Of a stretch of DNA of 64,000 bases, positions 38,495 to 51,126 are shown piece after piece. The translations under genes were made by a program, and so were the position numbers. Below the pieces are notes generated by a model, which made no database searches, was not told the origin of the DNA, and saw nothing but the letters and a program-made list of their open reading frames with translations. Source of the DNA: Neoaliturus tenellus (Eukaryota; Arthropoda; Insecta; Hemiptera; Cicadellidae); NCBI GenBank assembly GCA_030545055.2, contig CM061534.1, forward strand, positions 28,098,058-28,162,057, given 5' to 3'. Numbering within the stretch: the stretch's first letter is position 1; every line of letters starts with the position of its first letter.

Positions 38495-38960
38495 ATACGT
38501 GCTTTTCTAGTAAAAACGCTGGTTCTTGAACATACATGGTTTTTGCGTAAAAACTCCGGTTCTTGAACATACATTATATCACTACTCACTTTATCTGAAA
38601 TTCGCCAGCCTACCTACCGCCTAGTGAGGTAAGTAAGCTGACGAATTGCACATAAAGTGCAGTTCACGAATTGCACTTTATGTGAAATTCGCCAGCCTAC
38701 CTACTGCATAGTGAGGTGGGTATGCTGACGAATTGCACATAAAGTGCAGTTCACGAATTGCACTTTATGTGAAATTCGCCAGCCTACCTACTGCATAGTG
38801 AGGTGGGTAGGCTGACGAATTGCACATAAAGTGCAGTTCACGAATTGCACTTTATCTGAAATTCGCCAGCCTACCTACTGCATAGTGAGGTGGGTAGGCT
38901 GACGAATTGCACATAAAGTGCAGTTCACGAATTGCACTTTATGTGAAATTCGCCAGCCTC
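38495..38960 (-). repeat. Right terminal inverted repeat array of Polinton-2
   Basis: The inner part (about 38500-38585) is the inverse of 15774-15850 with the GTTCTTGAACATAC motifs. It is followed by four units of about 88 bp built from the same two palindromes as the left end (AATTCGCCAGCCTACC and TGCACATAAAGTGCAG types). The last unit stops at 38958 and continues as satellite. Confidence 0.88.
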
Positions 38961-40226
38961 AGAAATTTCCGCCACACGCGACATACGACGTATAAAGTGT
39001 TACCACGTATATTTCGGCTACTATCTATCTAATTAACTATCCTCTAACGAAATATAACCATTACCTACGTTAATTACGTATAAAATTAGAATTATCACTT
39101 TTCACACAAGTTGGAAACGAATATATGGCAAGTACTGAGGGTTCTACGTCCGTTTAGTTGGCTACGAGACGACAATTTGAAATGGAATGATCCCGTATTA
39201 TATTAATTATTTTTTTAACATCCCTACTCCGTACAAAGTAATTCAGGTGAACTGTTAAACAATTTAAAAGTTTACCGACCTTCCATTCACAAACCTAGGA
39301 CTACTTAGAATGCAATTCGCCAGCCTCAGAGATTTCCGCCACACGCCTTACAATAAACATACAACGTATAAAGTGTTACCACGTATATTTCGGCTACTAT
39401 CTATCTAATTAACTATCCTCTAACGAAATATAACCATTACCTACGTTAATTACGTATAAAATTAGAATTATCACTTTTCACACAAGTTGGAGACGAATAT
39501 ATGGCAAGTACTGAGGGTTCTACGTCCGTTTAGTTGGCTACGAGACGACAATTTGAAATGGAATGATCCCGTATTATATTAATTATTTTTTTTAACAGCC
39601 CTACTCCAGACAAAGTAATTCAGGTGAACTGTTAAACAATTTAAAAGTTTACCGACCTACCATTCACAAACCTAGGACTACTTAGAATGCAATTCGCCAG
39701 CCTCAGAAATTTCCGCCACACGCCTTACAATAAACATACAACGTATAAAGTGTTACCACGTATATTTCGGCTACTATCTATCTAATTAACCATCCTCTAA
39801 CGAAATATAACCATTACCTACATCAATTACGTATAAAATTAGAATTTTCACTTTTCACACAAGTTGGAGACGAATATATGGCAAGTACTGAGTTTTCTAC
39901 GTCCGTTTAGCTGGCTACGAGACGACAATTTGAAATGGAATGATCCCGTATTATATTAATTTTTTTTTTTTTAACAGCCCTACTCCAGATAAAGTAATTC
40001 AGGTGAACTGTTAAAAATTTAAAAGTTTACCGACCTTCCATTCACAAACCTAGGACTACTTAGAATGCAATTCGCCAGCCTCAGAAATTTCCGCCACACG
40101 CCTTACAATAAACATACAACGTATAAAGTGTTACCACGTATATTTCGGCTACTATCTATCTAATTAACCATCCTCTAACGAAATATAAGCATTACCTACT
40201 TTAATTACGTATAAAATTGGAATTAT
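38947..40226. repeat. Satellite, about 3.4 copies of a 367-378-bp unit
   Basis: Units start at 38947, 39314, 39691 and 40069 with AATTCGCCAGCCTCAG. The first 13 bases equal the start of the Polinton-2 terminal palindrome. Each unit contains CGCCACACGC, GTGTTACCACGTATATTTCGG and TTACGTATAAAATTAGAA. The last copy breaks off near 40226. Confidence 0.9.
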
Positions 40227-41711
40227 CTAGATTTTTAAGGGCAATGTTAAGAATTTTGAAAAAAAAATTAAAATGAGTGCTACTGGAAAGTGGATTGAGA
40301 TGTAAGTGTCTAATTTGCGTATTTTTGTTGCATTTTGTGTGCATAATAACCCCTTAATTTTTTTTGACACTGACTGCCAAACACCCTGTATATGTTTTCT
40401 ATGTACATTATACATAATATTTACGATACAGTATTATAAATTTTTTCGATAAGCTAGTGAGAGACGCCATTTTGAAACGAATAAAGATAACTAAATTTTG
40501 TTTTCACCAAAATGTTTGTATTAAATAGACCTTTCTAATGATGTATATTATGACATATGTTTGTATTTGAAATTTCCAAGATTCGAACCTGTGACCCCCA
40601 GTTTTTGGTACACCCTGTATTTATACAACGTTAAAAATATTTTGAAATTATTCCTTGGGGTCAATTTAGAGGGAAATAATTTTGTTTGAAGGATGTAGGG
40701 CAAAGCGTATGTCTGTAATCCATTTAGGACACCTTACGAGATTCACCCTGTAGAAACAAAAATTTTAAAGCATCAGCTGTTTATTTTACTGCTTTAAAGC
40801 CACTGCAACATTACGTGTCCTTGATTTCATTTGTATCTGTCAATTAATTAATTAAAAAATTATCATAGAATTGAAAAGTTGTCTGTTTTGTTTACAAAAT
40901 CACTTTGTAAAGCAGCAGTGGTGTCAAATTTCAATGTAAGATATGGATCACCTGGAGCAGTAAACAAATCGACAAAATCACGTCTTAGATTGGTCTAAAT
41001 AAGGTCCGAATTTCATTTTGCGGCTTTATAAAAAAGGTATTTTTCGAGGGATACCATATTTTTAGGGGTCATAAGAAATCCATTGACACCAAAACGGCCT
41101 CAATCCGTTCAGCAGTTCTCTCTCTAGACCCTTAAATGCACTCTTTTATTATATAAGATGTTTTGTGTATATTAGTGTAGTTATTTTTTTTAATACGTTT
41201 AATGTTATCTTTATGTGTAAGATCCGTGTTAAAACGTCAATTTATGACTTGAAAATTAGGTACCTTATTGCTATCGTAATACTACATGTGTATAAACCAG
41301 CGTTACTTCTAATTCTCATGCAATACTGCGTGTTCAAATAAATGGCATTTTCTGTAACCAAAACCGTTTCTAGGAAATAATAACTTCCTATTACAAGTAT
41401 GCAGCCCTAAGTAAATTTCGGTTTTCGTGTTAGATTTAAAAAATGAATCTTGCTATGCAAACCGTAAAATTAGCCTTGCCAATTTTACGTAATCTAAAAA
41501 GTTTGTTTTATTTGATTTATATTTATATATTTTTTGTTGTTATCATATTGTGGTTAATAATGTCGCTAGCAATGTTTTGTTATCTTGATAAAGAGGTTAA
41601 AGCTATCAGATATTTAAGGTAGTATATATTACCTACTTTAAACCATGCATTGGATTAAATTATATTTAATCGTTGAACATTAAATATGTTATATCGCACA
41701 TTATATATATA
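40227..41711. other. Non-coding stretch
   Basis: AT-rich without supported genes. CACCCTGTA-type ends occur at about 40380, 40609 and 40745, as at the termini of mariner-like MITEs, but no complete pair was resolved. Confidence 0.5.
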
Positions 41712-43521
41712 CTAGGGGTACCTGTGCAGCGCAATGCGCTGTATATTTCAGAGTGCTTGGCCATCAAACCTTGTTCCATGGTAATTTAATTAGTTTTTTG
41801 CATAAAATTTAAGTCATACTGCAAATTAATTTACATCTTGTAAGCGTTTGATCGATCAATGTTCACCACTTATTTTCTAACTTATTACTGTGATATAGTG
41901 TTGAAATTTTTGTGGCATTGTAAATTTTAAGAAAAATTAGACAACAACCCGGTAATGTGTGAAACGTTATGGATCACTCATTTTGACTGTTTTTGTAGTA
42001 GTGTATGGAGTCTTTTTCATAGCGAATGAGCTTACACTAATACTATATAACACTTTAAATCATTTTAAACTTAACTTTCCAATTTAAAATAGAATTGAAA
42101 TAAAGAATCACAAAACTGAAGAGCTAAACAATGTCTTTGTTGATGTGTTATTTTGGCTAGAATTGATCTTCATAAAAACAATTTTGTAAGCTTATTGTAA
42201 TAATAATACTGAAGGTAAAAAAGCATGTACATATTTTTGAATATTATAAAAGGTATTTTAATAGGCATATCTTATGGTAGTTGTTCTTTTACTTCTAAAT
42301 TAGCTAGGATTACGTGATGGTTCTTATGCCGATTTGTCCTAGATCCTCTGCCTTAAAACTCCTATAAAATTTAGAATAAATTCACAGATGTTGGATCCAG
42401 ATAGTTCATCACGCAAAAAAGTAGGCCTATATGATAGTAAAAGGAAAATCAATAATTCATTACAACTCCCCGGTCCTGTATGAGCTATGCAGCACTCACT
42501 GTGACTGTTTTTGTAGCCTAGTAGGCCTACTGTATGAGTTAGTAGTCGACATAGTGAATAAGTCCACACTATTACGATTTATAACGAACTAACACCTCTT
42601 TAACTTAACTTTCCATGGCATTACATAATTTAAATAAAGAAATCACAAAAATTAAGAAAATCTACATCTTTGTGGGTGCTCCACTTTGATTTGATGTGGC
42701 ATTTATATTTTGGTTAAAATTTTTCATTATACAAACAATTTTTGCAATAAGCTTGTTATCTATACTGGAGGAGAAACACTTTTAAATAATGTCTCAGGTG
42801 TTTTAATATCTTCTCATACATTCTGCATTAAATTTATAATAGTATCACAGTAAACAGGCTATTATTAAATTTAGACCAACAACCAACTATCCCTTTTCCT
42901 AGTTTACAACATTTTGAAAACCGATGTGCAAAAATTTAGTGTTTTAATTTTGGTTAACTTTTGTTGTTGTTTCAATACCAATCTGATAACCCATAAGAAC
43001 CACGTCAAAAATTTTAATTTCCAAACTTGTTTTTGTACAGTAAAATTAGTTTTCCTGGGGTTAAGTTAGTAATCTTATTTTTGTGTCCAAATACACGTAA
43101 TTACAAAGTTCAAGCAAAATCTACCTACTACTTTTAAAGGAAAAGGTAAAACACAAAATTTGTTCCACATAAATGGACACTCCTTGCATTTAGTATGGAA
43201 TTGTGTTGATATTTCAGTACCAGTAGTTCAACTGCTTCTATTCAGCTAGCTTTTAACATATGTGTGTGTTTGTTTCATTATCAACAGCTGTTTTATTTTG
43301 CAATTTAATAAAATTGTTCCCCATGTTAATCTTATGGACGAAAAACGAACTTATAGGGCCTCCCGTGGGCTTCAGAATTAAAATATCAAAAATCTAAAAC
43401 CTTATTGCAAAACTACGAACTGAGACCATTCTTTTGACACCTCAAACTTTAAAATTGGTCCAGAAATAAGGGAGGAGTAAAGGTAACAAAAAAATGGCAT
43501 CACGTATTATATATATATAGA
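41712..43521 (-). mobile_element. Non-autonomous Helitron (1.8 kb)
   Basis: On the minus strand it starts TCTATATATATAT (43521) and ends in a hairpin AGCGC-att-GCGCT (41741-41727), then 11-12 bases and CTAG (41715-41712). The flanking bases are A before TC and T after CTAG, the normal Helitron insertion site. No Rep/helicase ORF is present. Confidence 0.65.
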
Positions 43522-43641
43522 TATAATATAATTTATACATTATATAATATAATTTATATCGCCGGCCACAAGTGAAACGCAATTATATGTTTTAGTTTTG
43601 TATGTTTGTTATGTCCGTGTTGTGTGTAGTAAGTGTAATGT

Positions 43642-43674
<33 letters not shown>

Positions 43675-45080
43675 TTGACGAAAGATGGTGGTTTTGTTAA
43701 CTTTTGAAGCAAGATATGAAAATGGGACGTACGTCCCGAAACTTGTCATCTGAAGACAAATGTTTTGGATTAAAGACGTAAAGGTATTGTAACCTATTAT
43801 TATTTATTGTCTTATATGAGACTGAGAGTTGTTTCAAAATGCTTGCAAAAATTGGAATGTACAAGTTCAAAGGCTAACGATATATTGGAAACTCGTGTTC
43901 CATGTGATTGTCGTAACATAATCGTGCAAAGCAATTTATAACAATAACACTGTAAAAAATTTCATATACTAAAGATTTATATTCCAAGATCTTTCAAAGA
44001 TCTAATTTCATATACTATAGAGTTTGGCAACAAACTATTGGCTTTGGACTTGTATTATTGACTTGTTATTGCAAGATCTATATATACTTCATGGTACTCT
44101 TAGCATAGGCTTACATCATACGAGAATATTAGAATAACATGCTACTTTATTAAGTATTATTATATATGGTTACAGTATCTGCTTAAAAATATATATGAAT
44201 TCTTTTTACATACATCATACCGTAAGGTTTTGCTATTTAGTTCAATTTGTCTTCTTGCAATAACTTATTTTCATCATTGACAGACTAACATAGAGTGTAA
44301 TCTGCCTTACCAATGTTTCTTGTAAACAACTCTTTTACTTGATCAACAACGGTTACAGAAACAAGATGTCTACCAGCACCTTTTCTGTGTTGGACACTCT
44401 CGCACGTTCAAACACCTGTGTCACCGTTTTATAGAATTGTCACTAAGATGATTTGACCATACTCCAAACGAAACCTGTCTTCTACCGTTTCAGGCGGATC
44501 ACAAAACAATAAACAAACACCATTAACAACATCAAAATTTGCCACACATAAGGTAAGTGTCTCAAGCATGGTTCACTTTTTCTTTGAGTGTGATTTAGTT
44601 TGCTTGCTTGTGAATGGAATTTCATTGTTTTGTACTTGCATTCTGAATTTGCATGGCTTGTGACTTTTATTTGCTGTAGTAGGAATTATCTCATTATCAC
44701 AAGAGTATTCTACAAAAAGTATCTAATTGCATATGAAGTATTGTAATTAATTGTTGTACTTTGATTTTTTTACACTAAGCAGTTTGATACTGAGGTGGTT
44801 TTATTGTTTATTTAGTAAAAAAATAAATAAAAATAAAAATAAAAACAAAACCTTCTATCATGCTTATTTATTAACATACCTTGATAAAAATTGTTTGTAT
44901 ATTAATTAAAAAGGGAGCTTATTAACTTATGGGTGAGAAGGAGGTTAGTGAGAGGATGAAATTTATATGTTAAATAACCTCTCCTAACGTTGATAGACGA
45001 CTCCATCAAACTGAACAGTAAATTTTATTTCAGTTTCAATAAATTAAGGAGCAAATTGCCTCTATGCCTTAAATTCCATA
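43522..45080. other. Non-coding stretch
   Basis: A T-run of about 30 (43643-43672), the palindrome GGGACGTACGTCCC near 43724 and an (AAAAT)n-like tract near 44820. No gene seen. Confidence 0.5.
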
Positions 45081-45474
45081 TCTATAAAAGAGGAAGTATG
45101 CATGTATAGTATGTTGCCTATGAACTCCGAAACCGTTCGACAGATTGTAATGAAACTCTTAGGCATTATTAAGTATTATTCAAGGATGGTTTGTGCGAAG
45201 TTTGGTGAAAATCTGTCCAAAGGGCTCTGACCCAGAGGGCATTACGATAGTTTGTAAAAAATCTGAATATCTCTATTTTATCTATTTTATTGGTTGCTAA
45301 GAAAAAAATGCAATGAAGATTTCTGATTTTAGATATTCCAGCAATTTATTATATATAAGGTAAGCGTGACAGCGAGTGAGCGTAGCAAACGAGCTATACC
45401 TGACGGCAAGTGAGCGTAGCAAACGAGCTTACTTAACTACAAAATTAATTCAATCACGGGCGAAGCCGTGTACT
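45081..45474 (+). mobile_element. Helitron-like fragment
   Basis: Starts A|TCTATAAAAGAGGAAG and contains GAACTCCGAAACCGTTCGAC, typical of insect Helitron 5' parts. It ends near the hairpin CACGGGCGAAGCCGTG (45453-45468), the same as at 59687, but lacks the final CTAG. Also holds two copies of GTGAGCGTAGCAAACGAGCT. Confidence 0.45.
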
Positions 45475-46609
45475 TAATATATTTCAACACTGCTTTATTT
45501 AAGACAAGTGACATTTTTTATAACTATCATCAACAATCTTTGTTTTTTAAACCATATTAAATAAACCGAATAAATTGTTTTGCAGTTAATAAAACTGTAT
45601 TTAAGTATATTAATATACTTTAATATAAATACTTAATCTCCTTAGCTTCATAACCAAGATAACCTTAGCTGTAAAAGATTTCATAACCTTAGCTGTAAAT
45701 GACAAGATAATACCAAAAGCCCAATATTAAAATACAAACTGGCTGTCTTACTGCCACTATCAATAAAAAAAATATTATATATTAGTATCCACTCCTGGTC
45801 TGCCCTGTGATGTAAATTCATACATTATATTCGTTTAGCATTGACACATTGTTTATAATTTATTGTCCAAGCAGGGTGCTTGACTTTTGATCGCCCTCTT
45901 AACTCTAAAAAAACATAAAATATGGCTCCAAGACTTATTTTTATAAGACAATATTCAGAGATGCTATTTCATAGAGCTTGAACTAATTTTCCATTCCTGA
46001 GAGTTTTTATGTTTTCTTCGTTCTTTTAATTCCAAATGTTGTCATGCTTGGTTCGATAGGAATTTCCGTATTACATCTTATTGTTGGCCAAACAGTAGGG
46101 TGAATTTGGCATCATAAATAGTTAAATCTCAAAGTCACTAAAACCAAAGGTATACAAAAAATTTGTCAGAGTTTTGGTTTCTACAAAATAACTTTAATGT
46201 CTAAGAAAATACTTCATGGCCTACAGATTACACATCTCATAAACTCACAATAGATAATCAAATTTAGAAAACATTGTCTCAGTTAGGATAACTAAGAAGA
46301 GTATTAGAAACTGGCTAAATGAATAACTGCCGATTAACAATGATAGTTATTCATTTAGTTAATCTTCAGCTAGTGGTTATTCCCATCGATTCAATACATT
46401 CCAATCATCATTAATAAATAATTTATAAAACTAGTTAGTCGTATTACTAGTTCTTAAAAAATATTCTAACCATATTTTAAGCATTTAATTCCAATATGTA
46501 AAAAATCATGTGTTGTTTTTACCACACCATCTTCAATTTGTGAAGTTAAAAATCCAGTAGCTATATTAACAAGAGCCGCTAACAAACATTCTTAATAGAT
46601 GACAATTTA
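45475..46609. other. Non-coding stretch
   Basis: AT-rich; nothing recognised on either strand. Confidence 0.5.
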
Positions 46610-47120
46610 AAAATAATATTTAAATGATTACAATATTTCAAATATATTTAATATTAAATTACAAGTTTTAAAATATTTTATCATACTTAAGGAAAGGTAA
46701 CACGAGTAAATGAACAATTAAGTATTGAATAATAAACGAAAAGTTATTTTCTTCTGAAAAATGTAATTACAATACTTAAATAGATTAATTTAAACTATCA
46801 AATAAATGAAACCCTGTTAAGTTATGGTAAATTTGCCTAACTTTCGGTGTGAAAAACAAGACAAAAAATAATAATATTACAACACTTTAACTACATTTAA
46901 TATTAAATTTTCGTATTTAAAAAATTTTATCGTATTTAAGGGAAGGTAGCATGAGTAAATAAATAATTTTATAATGAGTAATAAATATATAATAATTTTC
47001 TTTGAATAATGTAATTGTAATACCTGAATAGATTAATTTAAACTACCAAATAAATGATACCCTGTTAAATTCTGGTAAATTTGCCCAGCTTTAAGTGTGG
47101 AAAATAAAACATAAAATATA
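46610..47120. repeat. Tandem duplication, unit about 255 bp
   Basis: Two diverged copies (about 46610-46865 and 46866-47120) share TTTAATATTAAATT, AATAGATTAATTTAAACTA, CAAATAAATGA and CCCTGTTAA. Non-coding. Confidence 0.7.
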
Positions 47121-50100
47121 TAATGGAAAGTTTAAATTGAGTAAAATATAGAGTTGTACCAGGTATTGAACAAATTATTTTAAATTTAGGGTAATATATT
47201 TACAATTTTAAAACTAAACTAAACAGCTTTACAGAAATAAAAGAGATTTTAAGTGAAATTGATTTTATTTTGCAATAGGACTTTAAATATTTGTTTCCTT
47301 AATCGATATCTCTATTACAGATACAAAAGCAATAGAATTGCAACAACGTTATAGCGACTGAGAGGAGTTGTTATTGCATAAAGGATGACAGCCCTTTTGT
47401 TGGGCCTGTCTTGTTTACAAGCTAAGGAAAAATCCATTCTTGGAACAAAACATACACAGAGTTTATTTTTAAGTTTTATTTTCAAAGTAAAAATTAATGT
47501 TAGACAAACTTTTTGATATTAAATTTAGCATAAAATACTCATGGATATAATCGACATCACGGCAAATCTTGTTCACACCAACAAATATTAAGGGTGCGTT
47601 AAATTATATATACTTTTAAACTATTAACATATTTTTTACAAAAATAACTACTAATAACTTTTTTACAAACTACCACTAACTTTATCTAACTACTATTGTA
47701 CTCTACATATCAATTGTGTACAAAATTTTCATTTGCCAAAAGGTTAGTCTTTTATTATTAAACCCATACTAATTATATAATTAAACGCATTAACTAATGT
47801 TAACTGATGAGGTTTACCAAAACACATACACTAGTAAAAAAATTAGGTCACGTAAACCAGCGAAGGCTTTTATCAAACTGGATCTCGAGTTTACTAATCT
47901 GTGAAGTGGAAAGAGTGAGAATAGAGCTGATGAGGAACTAGCAGCGAGAGAAGAGAGCACTCAGCTTACGTGTACTAGGAAATTATTAAAAAATATTAAA
48001 ATTTATTACTGAAATAAAATTAAATTATTATAAATATATGGAGCAAGAATTAAAAATCATAAAAAGCACAATGCCTACAAAATTCTAACCAAATCACGAC
48101 AGTGAATATTTTGGGGGATTAATACATGATTGAGTAAAAAAATGGAAAATAAACAAAACAATAAGTTTAACTAAAAAAAAAATTGTCATGAAAAGAGGTA
48201 GAGATAATTGTGGAATACTTTGTTACCCTTACTAATTTTTTACATCGCCTTTATAAACCTTTCCTTTTTAGTCTTTTTGTTGCTTTTGTTTTAAAAATTG
48301 TATTTGAATATCATTTTATTTCTTTTGAAATCCAATGAATAATATTAAATAAATCAGTTTTCGCCATACTAGTTCAGCAGTTCGCCATAGAATCAGCTGT
48401 TCTTATATCAATTGAATGTAAAAAAATAATTATTAATAGAGGTAAATGTTTACTTTTTATTGGTGTGCTTTTCAATTCATCTGGCCTAGTTAGCCTTTTT
48501 TGCCAAATCACTAAAAGGGGGGAGGGGAATTACCTGGACGATTCGTGAATTATTTTTCTTTTTATTCGGTTGAACACTCTGTAGAGCAATAACAAAACTC
48601 TTAACATTCCATTATATATGTTTTATTATTTGTTTGTTATGTCTATTTGGATTTTTAGCAAACCTTTCCTTTTAATTTTGGTGCGGAATATACTATTATT
48701 TTAACTGATTCTTGATCCACTTTTTATACATGATTTCGAATCTGTTAATACAAATGTTATTTTTTAACATACCAGAAATAAGGATCTATATTAATAATGT
48801 GTTAATGTGTGTAATGTGAAAGATTTTACTAGTATTAGAGCAGATAATATCATATAATGCTAAACAGAATTGTATAAAATCAGAAACTTTGTCAGGAGTA
48901 ATCTGCATTTCTCAGGAGGTATTGATTTTTGAAATTGTATTCGCAATTTAAAAATATTATTAGAAATATGTAAAAAAATTACAACTAATAACTGTCCTCA
49001 TGTCCTCATGTCCTCACGTCACAACTAATGAAATACTTATAAATGTTGATAAAGATGAACGATCGATTTTTAAGTTACTGTATTTCTAAATATGTTTAGT
49101 AAATGTATTCTCTTGAAGCATTTTATACTTTTAAAATAAGAACGAAAGAAACATAGTAACAAGGAGAGGGAGAGTACTAAGCTTTTATAGAAAGTTGTTT
49201 ATGTGTAGTACATAAACTGCCGCCTGCCACCCTCACACGACAGTACAGAGATCCTCGCAGAAGAACTTTTAGCAGGTTTAAATAAATACTACACTTAAAA
49301 CAACCTGAAACTATTCATACTGGTAGTAGTTAGATTTTTATAACAATATTATATATGTTTTTTTATATATTAATATTTGAATAACGTTGGTGCATTTCAT
49401 TGTTTAAATTTGTTGAAGGTATAATAAAGAAAACGTATACTAAACTACATATTTTGTATATTAAAAATGAATGAAAATTCACAGTAAGTATTTGATTTCT
49501 TGACAAAGATTTGGATGTTAAACATTGGTTTCACTAATATTTCGTTTGTGAAGCCAGCATCTGAACGCCAGTCGAAGCATTTATTGATCTCATAGTGCCA
49601 CAAAGGCAGTGCACATGATGTCAGCTGAGTGCTCTTTCTGTGTTATGAGTTCCACAATTACGGAGAGAGTTGTCATAGTGACCATTCCGATTGGAGTCCA
49701 CTTTTTAATGAAATATAAGTGGATACAAAATTTGCAATACTTCATTATTTTCAACTCTCTATAAAAACCATAAAGTTTTTCATGTAATGGTTAAATTGTA
49801 CACTTAAAAATTTTTTTGCATAGTTTGAACTAAATATTTTATTTTGATACACATTTTTTACGGCCCAAAAGGACCGTCCTCCAAATGAATCAATTGTAAA
49901 TTTGCTGATCAATGAAATAAATAATCATGATTAACTGTTTGATTATTATGGAGCATGTTTAAAACATGAACATTGTATTTTGGTACCCATCAGGAATCTG
50001 AACATCATCCACCAACAACGACAATAAGACATTTGTATTCAGTAAAATAATTATTCCTATGGTTGTGTTAAAATCCATTCGAAGTCGCTCGGAGCTAGCC

Positions 50101-50813
50101 ATGTGACACTGGGGAATTCGCTGACTTCAGCTTTCCACAGTGATATTCTTAACCCAGCTGTAGTGTTCCTAATGCTAAGAGTAATCGTCCAGGTGGCAGC
50201 ACAAGACAGCGACACCATCATATGAGTTGTTATTGAAACCTAATCTTAACCTATTCGGCACAAAAAATAAAAAACAAATTTTTCAAAAAAATTTTACGGC
50301 ATTTAAAAAAAAAAATTACCTCATCTATTTTTTGGTGGAAGTACATAAAAAAACTCAGCATTTGTATCAAAGGTATACAAACAACTGACAACATTTCCAA
50401 ATGATAGGCTAATAGTTTTTAGCAAAAGGTACATTACGTATATTAGCATTACGGAGATAGGGATTGCGCCTCCCCAATAAACTAGTGTGGTTAACCTTTA
50501 GATTATATTATTCTTAATATATTTTGTTCCAAAATCAAGTAAAAAGTGTGTAAGGTTTTGTTTCCTCAGCAGACAGTAACAAGTAATATTGGTTTCTAAA
50601 GTTTGGAACCGCCTTACCACAGAGACTTCAAAGTGCCAAGTTAAGCTGTCGATCGTAATATTTCACATTTGTCTACTTTAGTTGTTGGACATATAAGATA
50701 TTAATTCCACAAGCATTTTGCTTATAATGCTTTTCCGTTCAACTCTTTAAATGCAATTATAAATAGGAGTAATTAAATAACAAAATAAATTGAAAAAATA
50801 CGAATTTGAAGTA
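47121..50813. other. Non-coding stretch
   Basis: No supported gene. A repeat fragment at about 50570-50650 (CAAGTAATATTGGTTT...CAAAGTGCCAAGTT) recurs at 60136-60200, so it is a dispersed family. Confidence 0.5.
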
Positions 50814-51126
50814 CAGTAGAACCTCGATAGTTCTACTCTCGATAGTTTGACACTCCTGATAGTTCGACATGGTCCTTGACAACTTAGTGTCCATGTTGGA
50901 GCCTAACAAAGGTGCAAATGTAAACAAATTGGCGAATGATTTGAATGTTGTTTATGTTACAGTTCAATTAGGTTATGGCTTCACTAAAATTTAGTGTTTC
51001 CTAAAATCAAATTATGATTTTTATTCTCCCAGTGTTAAAATTTCCCATATACTCCCTATAGTTCGACATTTCGATAGTTCGACACTCTCTAAGTCCACAA
51101 AGTGTCGAACTATCGAGGTTCTACTG
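50814..51126. mobile_element. MITE with pogo/Tigger-like ends (313 bp)
   Basis: Terminal inverted repeats CAGTAGAACCTCGATAGTTC / GAACTATCGAGGTTCTACTG are flanked by TA on both sides (50812-50813 and 51127-51128), the target duplication of Tc1/mariner/pogo elements. Inside are further copies of GATAGTTCGACA. No transposase. Confidence 0.85.

Larger units (their letters stand above)
15512..38960. mobile_element. Polinton-2 (Maverick/adintovirus-like), nearly complete
   Basis: The element spans about 23.4 kb, of which 4.4 kb is a later retrotransposon. It is bounded by inverted terminal arrays that include the same inner sequence (GTGATATAATGTATGTTCAAGAACC in opposite orientations at about 15774 and 38575). 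It carries the Polinton hallmark genes: PolB, integrase, packaging ATPase, adenain-like protease, major and minor capsid proteins. Replication genes are on the + strand and virion genes on the minus strand, converging near 28.4 kb. I could not fix a 6-bp target duplication because the ends are palindromic arrays and the right end runs into a satellite. Confidence 0.92.

Noticed and set aside
40227..40760. CACCCTGTA-type ends as a complete MITE
   Set aside because: Three ends occur in similar orientation, but no opposite end with matching target duplication was found.
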